Source: Paenalicyclobacillus ferrooxydans
Lineage (GTDB): Bacteria > Bacillota > Bacilli > Alicyclobacillales > Alicyclobacillaceae
Assembly (NCBI RefSeq): GCF_001399675.1
Contig: NZ_LJCO01000103.1
Coordinates: forward strand, 40,028 to 104,027
DNA: 64,000 nucleotides
Reading direction: 5' to 3'
Made by a program: the position numbers and the translations under genes. The notes beneath the pieces were generated by a model. That model saw nothing but the letters and a program-made list of their open reading frames with translations. It searched no databases and had not been told where the DNA came from. This document shows positions 56,385 to 63,698 of the stretch, piece after piece (positions within the stretch are counted from its first letter, which is position 1; each line of letters opens with the position of its first letter).

Positions 56385-57222
56385 AGAGTATCCGTTGCCA
56401 AACGAGCCAAGCACAAAAGGGATGCTGCGAGGAATCGTCTGTACGACTCCTTGGAAGGAGACGAAGGCGCAGAGGGACCTCGCTGACGACCTGTCACGCT
56501 GGTTTGACTGCCCGGTCGTTCGTCGAAATGACCGGAGTATCCTCGCGGTCTGTACCGACGAAGGTGTCGAGACAGTTGTTGTTGCAGACGGGGTTCCAAA
56601 GGTGTATCGAAAAAGAGCCCCGGACGCCCCAATCTTCTTCCATCCTGGCATGGCATTTTTAAGGATTCAGGGCATGCTGCGAGGAGAAACGGATCGGCTG
56701 GTTCGGGCGGCCGGCATCGAACCAGGCATGACCGTGCTCGATGCCACCCTCGGCGGGGGGACGGACACGCTTACCCTGGCACACGCCGTTGGGGCTGGGG
56801 GGCAGGTCATTTCCTGCGAGGTCGAGCCGGTCCTGTTCAACCTATTTCGCTACGCAAAGGCGCACGGGTTTGCGCCCTATTCCGAGCTCGCCGGGTTGGC
56901 AGAACGGATCGAGCTCGTCGGTATGCATCACCTGGATTGGCTCCGCGGTATGCCGGATGATTCTGCGGATGTCGTTTATTTCGATCCGATGTTTCGCACC
57001 GAGTCTCTCGGCCGCTCTGCGGGTATGGATGCCCTGCGTATGTTTACGCATCCCGATCCGCTGTCGATGGAAGCCATGTCTGAGGCCAAGCGGGTGGCGA
57101 GGCAGAGCGTGATCGTGAAGGAGCGTCCGATGTCACGAGAGTTTCGGAGGCTCGGCCTAACAGTGGACAAGCCAAGGGCCAAGCTTGCATACGGTGTCTG
57201 GTGGAAGGGGGGAAGCTGGTGA
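56377..57222 (+). CDS. RsmJ-like class I SAM-dependent methyltransferase
   Basis: 281-residue methyltransferase. The SAM-binding motif is VLDATLGGGTDTLTLAHAVG (about 122-141) and the catalytic-type DPMF sits in VVYFDPMFRTESLG. The C-terminal pattern (KRVARQSVIVKERP) resembles RsmJ, which methylates 16S rRNA guanosine; the assignment as an rRNA enzyme is inference. TTG 56377 overlaps mutL by 8 nt, with AAGGAG upstream. Its stop overlaps the miaA start as GTGA, so mutS-mutL-this gene-miaA form one coupled unit. Confidence 0.82.
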   Translation: MSEEYPLPNEPSTKGMLRGIVCTTPWKETKAQRDLADDLSRWFDCPVVRRNDRSILAVCTDEGVETVVVADGVPKVYRKRAPDAPIFFHPGMAFLRIQGMLRGETDRLVRAAGIEPGMTVLDATLGGGTDTLTLAHAVGAGGQVISCEVEPVLFNLFRYAKAHGFAPYSELAGLAERIELVGMHHLDWLRGMPDDSADVVYFDPMFRTESLGRSAGMDALRMFTHPDPLSMEAMSEAKRVARQSVIVKERPMSREFRRLGLTVDKPRAKLAYGVWWKGGSW

Positions 57223-58214
57223 CTGCTGAAGAGAAGCCACAAAAGTTGCCTGTACTCTGCATTGTCGGCCCGACGGCCACCGGGAAGAGCGACCTCGGGA
57301 TTGAGGTGGCGTTGTCTGCTGGCGGCGAGGTCCTCTCTGCCGATTCCATGCAGGTGTACCGCCAAATGAATATCGGAACCGCGAAAATCAGCAAAGACGA
57401 GATGCAAGGGGTGCCGCACCACCTGATAGACCTCGTGGACCCGGATGTTGCGTTTTCTGTGGCTGACTGGACGGAACAGGCCGATGAGGCCATCTTGCGC
57501 CTCCACGCGCAGGGGAAGCTGCCGATTGTCGTCGGGGGTACAGGCCTCTATATCCGAGCGATTACGGAGGACCTTGATTTTGCTGAGCAGCCGGAACTGC
57601 GGGCGATTCGCGATAAGTGGCAGGCCTTTCTCGCTGAACACGGGCCCAAGAGCCTGCACGATGAGCTAGCCAAGAGGGATGAGCAACGAGCCTTGATGCT
57701 CCATCCAAACGACACCAGACGCGTAATTCGTGCCCTTGAGGTGGTAGAGGGGACAGGCCGCTTGATGTCCAGTGATTACGACTGGGGACAGCAGGGTGGG
57801 CGCTACCACACGGTTCTGATCGGCCTCACAATGCCGAGGGAGGACCTTTACGAGCGGATCAACCTGCGGGTTGATAGAATGGTGGAACAGGGCCTTTACG
57901 ACGAGGTCCGGACGCTTTTGGAACTGGGTTACGGCGAAGATTTGGCATCTATGCAGGCCATCGGGTATAAAGAGATGGTAAGGGCTGTTCGCGGGGAGAT
58001 CAGCTTACCGGATGCCGTTTTGGAGATTCAACAAGCCACGCGGCGGTTCGCAAAGCGTCAGCTGTCCTGGTTTCGAAGAGATCAGCGTATTGACTGGCTG
58101 ACTGTCGACAAGACCCGAGGTGTGGCCCAAGCAGACAAAGTTCGGATTTTCGACTTGGCACGAGGATTGCGGCAGGAATTAATACAACAGACCGAGAATA
58201 GAGGTAACGTGTGA
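57219..58214 (+). CDS. miaA: tRNA dimethylallyltransferase MiaA
   Basis: Adds the isopentenyl group to A37 of tRNAs reading UNN codons. GTG 57219 (331 residues) follows GGGGGGAAG; the frame could start at 57201 but without support. The P-loop is [12 protein letters not shown] (about 17-28), the substrate motif [11 protein letters not shown] (about 42-52), and GGTGLYI and the [11 protein letters not shown] block near the end are present. The product is the substrate of MiaB encoded at 49430. Confidence 0.96.
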   Translation: MTAEEKPQKLPVLCIVGPTATGKSDLGIEVALSAGGEVLSADSMQVYRQMNIGTAKISKDEMQGVPHHLIDLVDPDVAFSVADWTEQADEAILRLHAQGKLPIVVGGTGLYIRAITEDLDFAEQPELRAIRDKWQAFLAEHGPKSLHDELAKRDEQRALMLHPNDTRRVIRALEVVEGTGRLMSSDYDWGQQGGRYHTVLIGLTMPREDLYERINLRVDRMVEQGLYDEVRTLLELGYGEDLASMQAIGYKEMVRAVRGEISLPDAVLEIQQATRRFAKRQLSWFRRDQRIDWLTVDKTRGVAQADKVRIFDLARGLRQELIQQTENRGNV

Positions 58215-58239
58215 TTTTACAGGAGCGGAGGATTTGTTC

Positions 58240-58482
58240 ATGACAAAACAGCCCGTGAACATTCAGGATACCTTTCTCAACCAAATTCGAAAAGACAAGA
58301 TCCCTGTTATCGTGTACCTGGTGAACGGGTTTCAGATTCGTGGGAACGTCAAAGCATTCGACAACTTCACGATTGTGTTGGATGCGGATGGAAAGCAACA
58401 GCTCATCTATAAACATGCGATTTCCACATTCACGCCAATGCGTAATGTGAATTTGAATTTTGAGACCAATCCTGGCGACTGA
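58240..58482 (+). CDS. hfq: RNA chaperone Hfq
   Basis: Hexameric Sm-like RNA-binding protein. 80 residues from ATG 58240, with GGAGCGGAGGA upstream; TTG 58234 is a less likely start. The Sm1 motif ([21 protein letters not shown]) and the Sm2 KHAISTF are intact, and the [11 protein letters not shown] helix carries the Gln of the uridine-binding face. It has the short C-terminal tail usual for Bacilli, and follows miaA as in most bacteria. Confidence 0.97.
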   Translation: MTKQPVNIQDTFLNQIRKDKIPVIVYLVNGFQIRGNVKAFDNFTIVLDADGKQQLIYKHAISTFTPMRNVNLNFETNPGD

Positions 58483-58495
58483 TAGGGATAGAGCA

Positions 58496-58526
58496 GGGCC
58501 GGTTCACGCATGGTGTGAGTCGGCCC
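58496..58526 (+). other. Strong hairpin downstream of hfq without a T-tract
   Basis: A 12-bp stem (58496-58507 with 58515-58526, two G-U pairs) and a 7-nt loop, followed by ACGGTAAGC rather than thymines. It may protect the hfq 3' end or be part of a structured RNA. The rest of 58527-58684 holds only the tRNA promoter. Confidence 0.55.
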
Positions 58527-58639
58527 ACGGTAAGCATGGACAGCATACCTTAAAAGCACCCTGGCAGCGGCCTGTTTCCTCGCAAAACTGTTTGAATTTC
58601 AGTGGTAGAAACTGTATCAAACAAATTAACGAAGTGCCG

Positions 58640-58669
58640 TTGACAACAGACTTCGGGATATGTTAAGTT
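58640..58669 (+). promoter_or_regulatory. Probable promoter of the tRNA cluster
   Basis: Consensus TTGACA (58640-58645) with TTAAGT or TAAGTT 17-18 nt downstream, 16 nt before the first tRNA. The -10 is weak. Confidence 0.5.
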
Positions 58670-58684
58670 ATTTCCTGTCGCTGC

Positions 58685-58760
58685 GCCAGCGTAGCTCAGC
58701 AGGCAGAGCAACTGACTTGTAATCAGTAGGTCGCAGGTTCGATTCCTGTCGCTGGCTCCA
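58685..58760 (+). tRNA. tRNA-Thr (TGT)
   Basis: 76 nt cloverleaf with a 7-bp acceptor (GCCAGCG with CGCTGGC), anticodon TGT at 58718-58720, T-arm GGTTCGATTCC and encoded CCA. Confidence 0.97.
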
Positions 58761-58765
58761 GTTCT

Positions 58766-58849
<84 letters not shown>

Positions 58850-58906
58850 GTAGTAACGTAAAGAATTGATGTACAAAACATTCATGGACAACCATGGATG
58901 TGACAT

Positions 58907-58982
58907 AGGGGCGTAGTTCAGCTGGTAGAACGGCGGTCTCCAAAACCGCATGTCGTGGGTTCGAATCCTGCCGCCCCTGCCA
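58907..58982 (+). tRNA. tRNA-Trp (CCA)
   Basis: 76 nt. Acceptor AGGGGCG with CGCCCCT, anticodon CCA at 58940-58942, discriminator G, CCA encoded. Confidence 0.97.
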
Positions 58983-58986
58983 ATAT

Positions 58987-59063
58987 GGTGAGTGTGGCGA
59001 AGGGGTTAACGCACCGGATTGTGATTCCGGCATACGTGGGTTCGATTCCCATCACTCACCCCA
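58987..59063 (+). tRNA. tRNA-His (GTG)
   Basis: Acceptor GTGAGTG with CACTCAC. An extra G at 58987 faces discriminator C, the G-1 identity element of tRNA-His. Anticodon GTG at 59021-59023, CCA encoded. Confidence 0.97.
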
Positions 59064-59066
59064 TAG

Positions 59067-59141
59067 TGGGGAGTAGCCAAGCGGTAAGGCAACGGACTTT
59101 GACTCCGTCATGCGAAGGTTCGATCCCTTCCTCCCCAGCCA
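59067..59141 (+). tRNA. tRNA-Gln (TTG)
   Basis: 75 nt. Acceptor TGGGGAG with CTCCCCA, anticodon TTG at 59099-59101, CCA encoded. A small GCGGTT/AACCGC stem follows in the spacer. Confidence 0.97.
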
Positions 59142-59172
59142 GTTTTATCCGCGGTTTATAACCGCAACACAT

Positions 59173-59249
59173 GTGCCCGTAGCTCAGCTGGATAGAGTGC
59201 TTGACTACGAATCAAGAGGTCGGGAGTTCGAATCTCTCCGGGCACGCCA
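59173..59249 (+). tRNA. tRNA-Arg (ACG)
   Basis: 77 nt. Acceptor GTGCCCG with CGGGCAC, anticodon ACG at 59207-59209 (A34 presumably edited to inosine), CCA encoded. Confidence 0.97.
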
Positions 59250-59252
59250 CAT

Positions 59253-59329
59253 CGGGTATTAGCGCAGCTTGGTAGCGCGCCTGCCTTGGGAGCAGGAGGT
59301 CGCAGGTTCAAATCCTGCATACCCGACCA
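59253..59329 (+). tRNA. tRNA-Pro (TGG)
   Basis: 77 nt. Acceptor CGGGTAT with ATACCCG, anticodon TGG at 59287-59289, CCA encoded. Confidence 0.97.
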
Positions 59330-59373
59330 CAGCTGTTCTGAATGGTACTTGTACCGTTCGGGCAGTGAGCCTT

Positions 59374-59449
59374 GGGGGTGTAGCTCAGCTGGGAGAGCAC
59401 CTGCCTTGCACGCAGGGGGTCATCGGTTCGAATCCGTTCACCTCCACCA
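59374..59449 (+). tRNA. tRNA-Ala (TGC)
   Basis: 76 nt. Acceptor GGGGGTG with CACCTCC (one G-U pair), anticodon TGC at 59407-59409, CCA encoded. Confidence 0.96.
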
Positions 59450-59452
59450 AGC

Positions 59453-59479
59453 GCCTGTTGTGACCGGTTCACAACAGGC
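59453..59479 (+). other. Inter-tRNA hairpin between tRNA-Ala and tRNA-Asn
   Basis: A perfect 11-bp stem (59453-59463 with 59469-59479) and a CCGGT loop fill the spacer. There is no T-run, so it is probably a processing or stabilising element rather than a terminator. Confidence 0.6.
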
Positions 59480-59485
59480 AGGTAT

Positions 59486-59560
59486 TCCTCGATAGCTCAG
59501 CGGTAGAGCATCCGGCTGTTAACCGGAGGGTCGTAGGTTCGAATCCTACTCGGGGAGCCA
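59486..59560 (+). tRNA. tRNA-Asn (GTT)
   Basis: 75 nt. Acceptor TCCTCGA with TCGGGGA, anticodon GTT at 59518-59520, CCA encoded. Confidence 0.97.
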
Positions 59561-59562
59561 GT

Positions 59563-59638
59563 GCTCCCATAGCTCAGTCGGCAGAGCGCATCCATGGTAA
59601 GGATGAGGTCATCGGTTCAAATCCGATTGGGAGCTCCA
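59563..59638 (+). tRNA. tRNA-Thr (GGT)
   Basis: 76 nt. Acceptor GCTCCCA with TGGGAGC, anticodon GGT at 59596-59598, CCA encoded. Second threonine isoacceptor of the cluster. Confidence 0.96.
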
Positions 59639-59710
59639 TTTATAGTCATCATGAATGAGAGAAAGGATTTTATCTCGACGTAATTCCAGTCGGTTTGATT
59701 GATGGAACGA

Positions 59711-59786
59711 GGGCGTTTAGCTCAGTTGGGAGAGCATCTGCCTTACAAGCAGAGGGTCGGCGGTTCGAGCCCGTCAACGCCCACCA
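59711..59786 (+). tRNA. tRNA-Val (TAC)
   Basis: 76 nt. Acceptor GGGCGTT with AACGCCC, anticodon TAC at 59744-59746, CCA encoded. A 72-nt spacer separates it from tRNA-Thr. Confidence 0.97.
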
Positions 59787-59789
59787 TAT

Positions 59790-59883
59790 GGAGTGATGGC
59801 CGAGTAGGTCGAAGGCGCTCGCCTGCTAAGCGAGTATACGGGCAAAACCCGTATCGAGGGTTCGAATCCCTCTCACTCCGCCA
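59790..59883 (+). tRNA. tRNA-Ser (GCT)
   Basis: 94 nt class II tRNA. Acceptor GGAGTGA with TCACTCC, anticodon GCT at 59825-59827, long variable arm (TACGGGC/CCCGTA), CCA encoded. Confidence 0.97.
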
Positions 59884-59899
59884 GATAGCATTTCGTGAT

Positions 59900-59928
59900 G
59901 GAGCACACTTGATGGTGTGCTCCTTTTG
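59900..59928 (+). terminator. Intrinsic terminator of the tRNA cluster
   Basis: A perfect 9-bp stem, GGAGCACAC with GTGTGCTCC, TTGATG loop, then TTTT. The following 59929-60083 has no gene. Confidence 0.88.
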
Positions 59929-60083
59929 CGTCTGTGTTGACGTGTGAGCGCGCTGTTTTATCGTTCAGCAGACCCTGTATCATTGCGGCCCTCATGATGG
60001 TCTTCTCCCTTGATTTGTTGGATATCTGACCTCATCTAGGGAAACGCTATACCCGAGTGCTTATTGGAGGGGGAGGTTGCAGT

Positions 60084-61631
60084 TTGGCTCATCAGGCAAC
60101 AAAGGAAAAAACGAATCAGACAAACGACATGCCGCCAATATCCCGGGAACTGAGCGAGAACATCGACTACTTAAACAATCTGCTTGGTGTCGGGCAAGGT
60201 GACGGACACAGCTGGGACATCATGGCGAAACCGTTTGAGTTCGGCAACTTTAAGATGATGTCCTACGTTTTGAACGGTTACTTCCTAACCATGAATATGG
60301 TCCTGATTCTCGATGACCTCCAGAAGAATATCCAAGGTTTCTTGGCATCACAGCCAAACGGCAATTTCACGCTTGCTGAACTCATGGAGTACTTGAACAC
60401 GCGTGTCAACTTCGTCCAGGTGCAGCCCGTCACCAAGATGCAGGATGTAGTCCGCTTTATCTTGTCCGGGCCGTTTATCATCTTCATCGAGGGTTTTGAT
60501 CAGGCTCTGCTGATTGATACCCGTATCTATCCAATGCGCAGCATCTCACCGCCTCTGGTGGAGCGTGTTGTCCGTGGCCCGCATGACGGTTTCACAGAAA
60601 CCATGCTGATGAACACTGCACTCATCCGGCGCAGGCTCCGTGATCCCAGCTTGAGGGCCGAGTTGATGCAAATCGGATCGCGATCGAAAACAGACTGTAC
60701 ACTGATGTACATTAACGAAATTGCCGACCCGAAGGTCGTTGAAAACGTCCGGTCAAAACTGAAGAACATCGATTTCGACAGTATTATCATGGCGGAGCAG
60801 TCCGTGACAGACTTGATTCAAAAGGTGAAGTGGAATCCGTATCCGATGGTCAGATATACGGAGCGTCCCGACGTGGCAGCAACGGCCCTGATGGAGGGCC
60901 ACGTAGTGATTGTGGTTGATACAAGCCCGGAGGTCATCATCGCACCCATCACCTTGTTTCAGATGCTGCAGCATCCCCAGGAGTACCACTCGTATCCGAT
61001 GGTTGGTACATACACAAGGTGGATCATCCTTGTGGCTTATTTAATCACCATCATCGTTCCAGGACTGTTTCTGTTGATGAACTTTCATCCGAATACCATG
61101 CCGAAGGCCCTCAGCTTTTTCCAAGCGAATATGGGCGGCCCGCTCCCACTGTGGGCGGAACTGTTAGTCGCTGAATTCATGCTCGATGTTTTGAAGCTGG
61201 CCGTCCTGAACACACCGCCAGCGATTGCTTCGATGGTCAGTATTGTCGCTGCGATGGTGTTCAGCCAGTTTGCTGCAAAAATCGGACTGTTGGAACCGGA
61301 AGTGCTCGTTTATATGGCATTCGTACTCGCCTGTCAATTTGCCATGCCGTCGTACGAAATCTCAATGGCAAATCAGATGAGCCGGTTGTGGATTCTCGCC
61401 TGGACGCAAATCGGACACTGGGTTGGGTTCTCCTACATCGGATTTGCTGTGGGACTTGTTTCACAGTTCGTGTATCTGGCAACTCGAAAGTCGTTTGGCG
61501 TACCGTACCTGTGGCCGCTGATTCCATTTAAGTGGGCAAACGGCATGAAGCAGGTCTTGATTCGCCAGCCAACCAGCAACAACCAGGGTGTGCCAAGGAT
61601 ATTGACGCGCTCGAAGATTAAGGGAAGGTAA
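60084..61631 (+). CDS. SpoVAF/GerA-family spore germination protein
   Basis: Inner-spore-membrane protein of the GerA A-subunit family. 515 residues from TTG 60084, behind GGAGGGGGAGG. The soluble N-terminal domain (about 30-320) has VVRGPHDGFTETMLMNTALI and RYTERPDVAATALMEGHV with VDTSPEVII. Hydrophobic segments follow from about 320 to 485 (WIILVAYLITIIVPGLFLLM, AIASMVSIVAAMVFSQFAA). The wording of these motifs is closest to SpoVAF, a modulator of germination and DPA release, though no other spoVA genes are adjacent. It stands alone between the tRNA cluster and a terminator, without B or C partners. Confidence 0.85.
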   Translation: MAHQATKEKTNQTNDMPPISRELSENIDYLNNLLGVGQGDGHSWDIMAKPFEFGNFKMMSYVLNGYFLTMNMVLILDDLQKNIQGFLASQPNGNFTLAELMEYLNTRVNFVQVQPVTKMQDVVRFILSGPFIIFIEGFDQALLIDTRIYPMRSISPPLVERVVRGPHDGFTETMLMNTALIRRRLRDPSLRAELMQIGSRSKTDCTLMYINEIADPKVVENVRSKLKNIDFDSIIMAEQSVTDLIQKVKWNPYPMVRYTERPDVAATALMEGHVVIVVDTSPEVIIAPITLFQMLQHPQEYHSYPMVGTYTRWIILVAYLITIIVPGLFLLMNFHPNTMPKALSFFQANMGGPLPLWAELLVAEFMLDVLKLAVLNTPPAIASMVSIVAAMVFSQFAAKIGLLEPEVLVYMAFVLACQFAMPSYEISMANQMSRLWILAWTQIGHWVGFSYIGFAVGLVSQFVYLATRKSFGVPYLWPLIPFKWANGMKQVLIRQPTSNNQGVPRILTRSKIKGR

Positions 61632-61679
61632 GGGGAGCAGACACGGCTAAGTAATGCATCGGAATGAGAGAGCACCTAA

Positions 61680-61718
61680 AATCCCGCCTGCGTGCAGAGT
61701 GCGCAGGCGGGATTGTTT
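61680..61718. terminator. Bidirectional intrinsic terminator
   Basis: A perfect 13-bp stem (61680-61692 with 61702-61714) and a 9-nt loop, followed by TTGTTT on the plus strand and by TTTTA on the minus strand. It probably ends both the germination gene and the convergent sortase transcript. Confidence 0.88.
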
Positions 61719-61752
61719 GCAACGTGCAGTTGCTGTGTTCTGCACATGTATT

Positions 61753-61824
61753 CAACCGATGAAAAGCATGCGATGAAAAGCAACTGATGAAAAGCAACCG
61801 ATTGACAGCAACTGATGTGAAAAG
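61753..61824. repeat. 14-bp degenerate tandem repeat
   Basis: Five consecutive units of the pattern CAACYGATGAAAAG (61753, 61767, 61781, 61795 and 61809; the last is 16 nt). It lies between the terminator and the 3' end of the sortase gene and is non-coding on either strand as far as I can see. Confidence 0.8.
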
Positions 61825-61839
61825 AGAGGCTGCTGTCCG

Positions 61840-62955
61840 TTACTTGATTTCAATCTGTGTCAATTTCACCTTGTGCCCATAAGCATGAGCCGTAAGAACA
61901 ATGGTGTACGTCTTTCCGTTGATGCCAACTTGAACGGTGCTGGTTGCTGACATCAACTGCTCTTCTTGCACATGCAGCGCAACGTTATACGCCGAGAAAT
62001 ACTGGATTCGAGGCAGCTTGACACCAAAGAATGGATTCACGGATACCTTGGGGGCGATTGCATCGATGGCTGTCAGGTCTTTGTCAGATGAAGCGTGTAT
62101 CCAACCTAGATATAATTCAATCATTGCATGAGTTGCCGACCAGGCATTGTTGCTCTGTGTAAAGGAGTTTGCCGGTTTTCCTGTATAGGTGAGTGTGCCC
62201 ATTGGCAGCGTGTTGGTGTTGAGCGTCAATCCTTCGTCAACGATCTTTTGCGGAATGGTGACATAGTAGTTTGTGTCTGAAGCAGGGTTCGCAACTGTGA
62301 CAGCTGTGCTTGATAAGTGAACGAGTTTTCCATAGACAAGGAATCTGTACGGCGTGAGATACAGTGCATTGAGTGGGTAGCAACTTTCCAGGACGATACT
62401 AGAATCCGAACTGTTACGAACTGACTCGCCCGTTTTAACCACCTTTGAACTTGTAACTTGGAAGTTAAAAGTCCCGTACGTCGTCTTCACTTGGATTACG
62501 TCCCCGGTTTTTAAGCGATTGATGTGTCGAAACCAAGTGGCATTGTGAGCTGCAATTAGAGTGGTTCCAGGTTTTCCAGGCATCACGCTCGTGACGAGAT
62601 GACCAACCGCCGACTCGAGTTGGGACGGGCCTGTACCTTGTACTAAAGGTGCCTGCAGCGAAAGGTTCGGTACAACGACTTCGCCTATAACCTGCCCAGT
62701 GTTAAAAACCGGAACATTCAGTCCTGCAGAGATTGTTGGAACCGCGTACGCATTAGAAGTTATTGAATTCTCCTTAGCACTGGAACTGCTGACTAAGGTC
62801 TGCGCCGTCAGTAACAGGTGCTTCCCGACAATCGCAGACCGAAAGTAAAAGAATGGGATGCTGCTAAGTACCAAGACACCTGCTAGACTGAGAAAACTTC
62901 CGATCCAAAAGAAGATGCTGCGTCTTGAATGGTGTCTGTTGTTGTATAGTTTCAT
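61840..62955 (-). CDS. Sortase family transpeptidase with C-terminal extension
   Basis: Membrane-anchored cysteine transpeptidase that would attach surface proteins to cell wall. 371 residues on the minus strand from ATG 62955. A basic start and one membrane helix (about 13-37) are followed by the sortase barrel (about 80-212). The catalytic triad is readable as His137 (TLIAAHNATWF), Cys192 (VLESCYPLN) and Arg204 (YLTPYRFLVYG). This pattern fits class D-like enzymes. Residues about 215-371 form an unrecognised extra domain rich in Thr/Asn. The probable substrate gene lies 72 nt upstream and is transcribed in the same direction. Confidence 0.9.
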   Translation of the reverse strand: MKLYNNRHHSRRSIFFWIGSFLSLAGVLVLSSIPFFYFRSAIVGKHLLLTAQTLVSSSSAKENSITSNAYAVPTISAGLNVPVFNTGQVIGEVVVPNLSLQAPLVQGTGPSQLESAVGHLVTSVMPGKPGTTLIAAHNATWFRHINRLKTGDVIQVKTTYGTFNFQVTSSKVVKTGESVRNSSDSSIVLESCYPLNALYLTPYRFLVYGKLVHLSSTAVTVANPASDTNYYVTIPQKIVDEGLTLNTNTLPMGTLTYTGKPANSFTQSNNAWSATHAMIELYLGWIHASSDKDLTAIDAIAPKVSVNPFFGVKLPRIQYFSAYNVALHVQEEQLMSATSTVQVGINGKTYTIVLTAHAYGHKVKLTQIEIK

Positions 62956-63027
62956 ATGACCTCAATCCCCAGCTGAAATCCAAATAAAATGGTCTAGAAG
63001 AAAATACCAACCCAACTTGAACAGTTG

Positions 63028-63639
63028 TTACTCCTTTTTGGAAGACTTTCGCGATGACCTTTTGCGGCGGCCATAGAGCATCAAGCCCCCGCCGGCAGCT
63101 GCCAAGACTCCGCCATCGATGGCAATCGTATCTATGGGCAGACCAGTCACTGGACTTGTCGCACCCTTCACATTGCTTGGCGTGTGAGGTGACTTGTTAT
63201 GCGACGTAGTAGGCGGTGTCGTAGGCGGTGTCGTAGGCGGTGTCGTAGGTGGTGTCGTAGGTGGTGTCGTAGGTGGTGTCGTAGGTGGTGTCGTAGGTGG
63301 TGTCGTAGGTGGTGTCGTAGGTGGTGTCGTAGGTGGTGTCGTAGGTGGCGTCGTAGGTGGCGTTGTAGGCGGCGTTGTAGGCGGTGTCGTAGGTGGCGTT
63401 GTAGGGCTTGAAGGCTGCACTTCAAAATTGACTGCTTTGTGGCTAGTGATGATGGGAGTCGAGTAAGGTAACTTTGCTATCGTTTTGAAGTCCGTTGTTG
63501 GTGTGTTCTCACCGCGGACGGATTGGTGCAAATCTGATGTCGTCTCGCTGGCATGCGCCTCCATGACATGAGCTTGAGACAACGAAAAGGACACCAAACT
63601 GACGACCACAAATTTGCCAATTCTTGCGAATTTTCTCAC
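63028..63639 (-). CDS. Probable sortase substrate: secreted Pro/Thr-repeat wall protein
   Basis: 203 residues from a GTG at 63639 on the minus strand, with GGGTGG 6 nt upstream. A signal peptide (MRKFARIGKFVVVSLVSFSL to about residue 30, ending AHASE) is followed by about 45 residues of mixed sequence and about 64 residues of Pro-Thr-Thr-Pro repeats. A C-terminal sorting signal follows: SPVTG (162-166), a hydrophobic stretch (GGVLAAAGGGLMLYG) and a basic tail (RRKRSS). It is adjacent to the sortase. A longer frame up to 63873 exists but lacks signal-peptide logic. Likely a wall-spanning stalk protein; function unknown. Confidence 0.8.
   Translation of the reverse strand: MRKFARIGKFVVVSLVSFSLSQAHVMEAHASETTSDLHQSVRGENTPTTDFKTIAKLPYSTPIITSHKAVNFEVQPSSPTTPPTTPPTTPPTTPPTTPPTTPPTTPPTTPPTTPPTTPPTTPPTTPPTTPPTTPPTTPPTTPPTTSHNKSPHTPSNVKGATSPVTGLPIDTIAIDGGVLAAAGGGLMLYGRRKRSSRKSSKKE
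63215..63406 (-). repeat. 12-bp minisatellite, 16 units
   Basis: Sixteen contiguous 12-bp units (plus-strand GGTGTCGTAGGY with few variants) encode Pro-Thr-Thr-Pro on the minus strand, inside the sortase substrate. There are no unique spacers, so this is not a CRISPR array. Confidence 0.97.
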
Positions 63640-63668
63640 TGAATACCACCCGATCTTCCTTTTCTTAT

Positions 63669-63698
63669 ATATTACACTATATTCGTTATTAAGAACAA
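63669..63698 (-). promoter_or_regulatory. Putative promoter of the substrate-sortase pair
   Basis: On the minus strand TTGTTC (63698-63693) and TAATAT (63674-63669) are 18 nt apart, about 30 nt before the start codon, in an AT-rich stretch. The remaining 63700-64000 contains no gene or site I can support. Confidence 0.5.

Noticed and set aside
59269..59463. Short frames through the tRNA cluster
   Set aside because: They read across tRNA genes and mimic common misannotated tRNA-derived peptides.
63215..63406. Possible CRISPR array
   Set aside because: Units are 12 bp and contiguous, without unique spacers, and no cas genes are present.
63194..63466. Plus-strand Gly-Val repeat frame
   Set aside because: It is the antisense reading of the Pro/Thr minisatellite; the minus-strand frame has a signal peptide, a sorting signal and a sortase neighbour.
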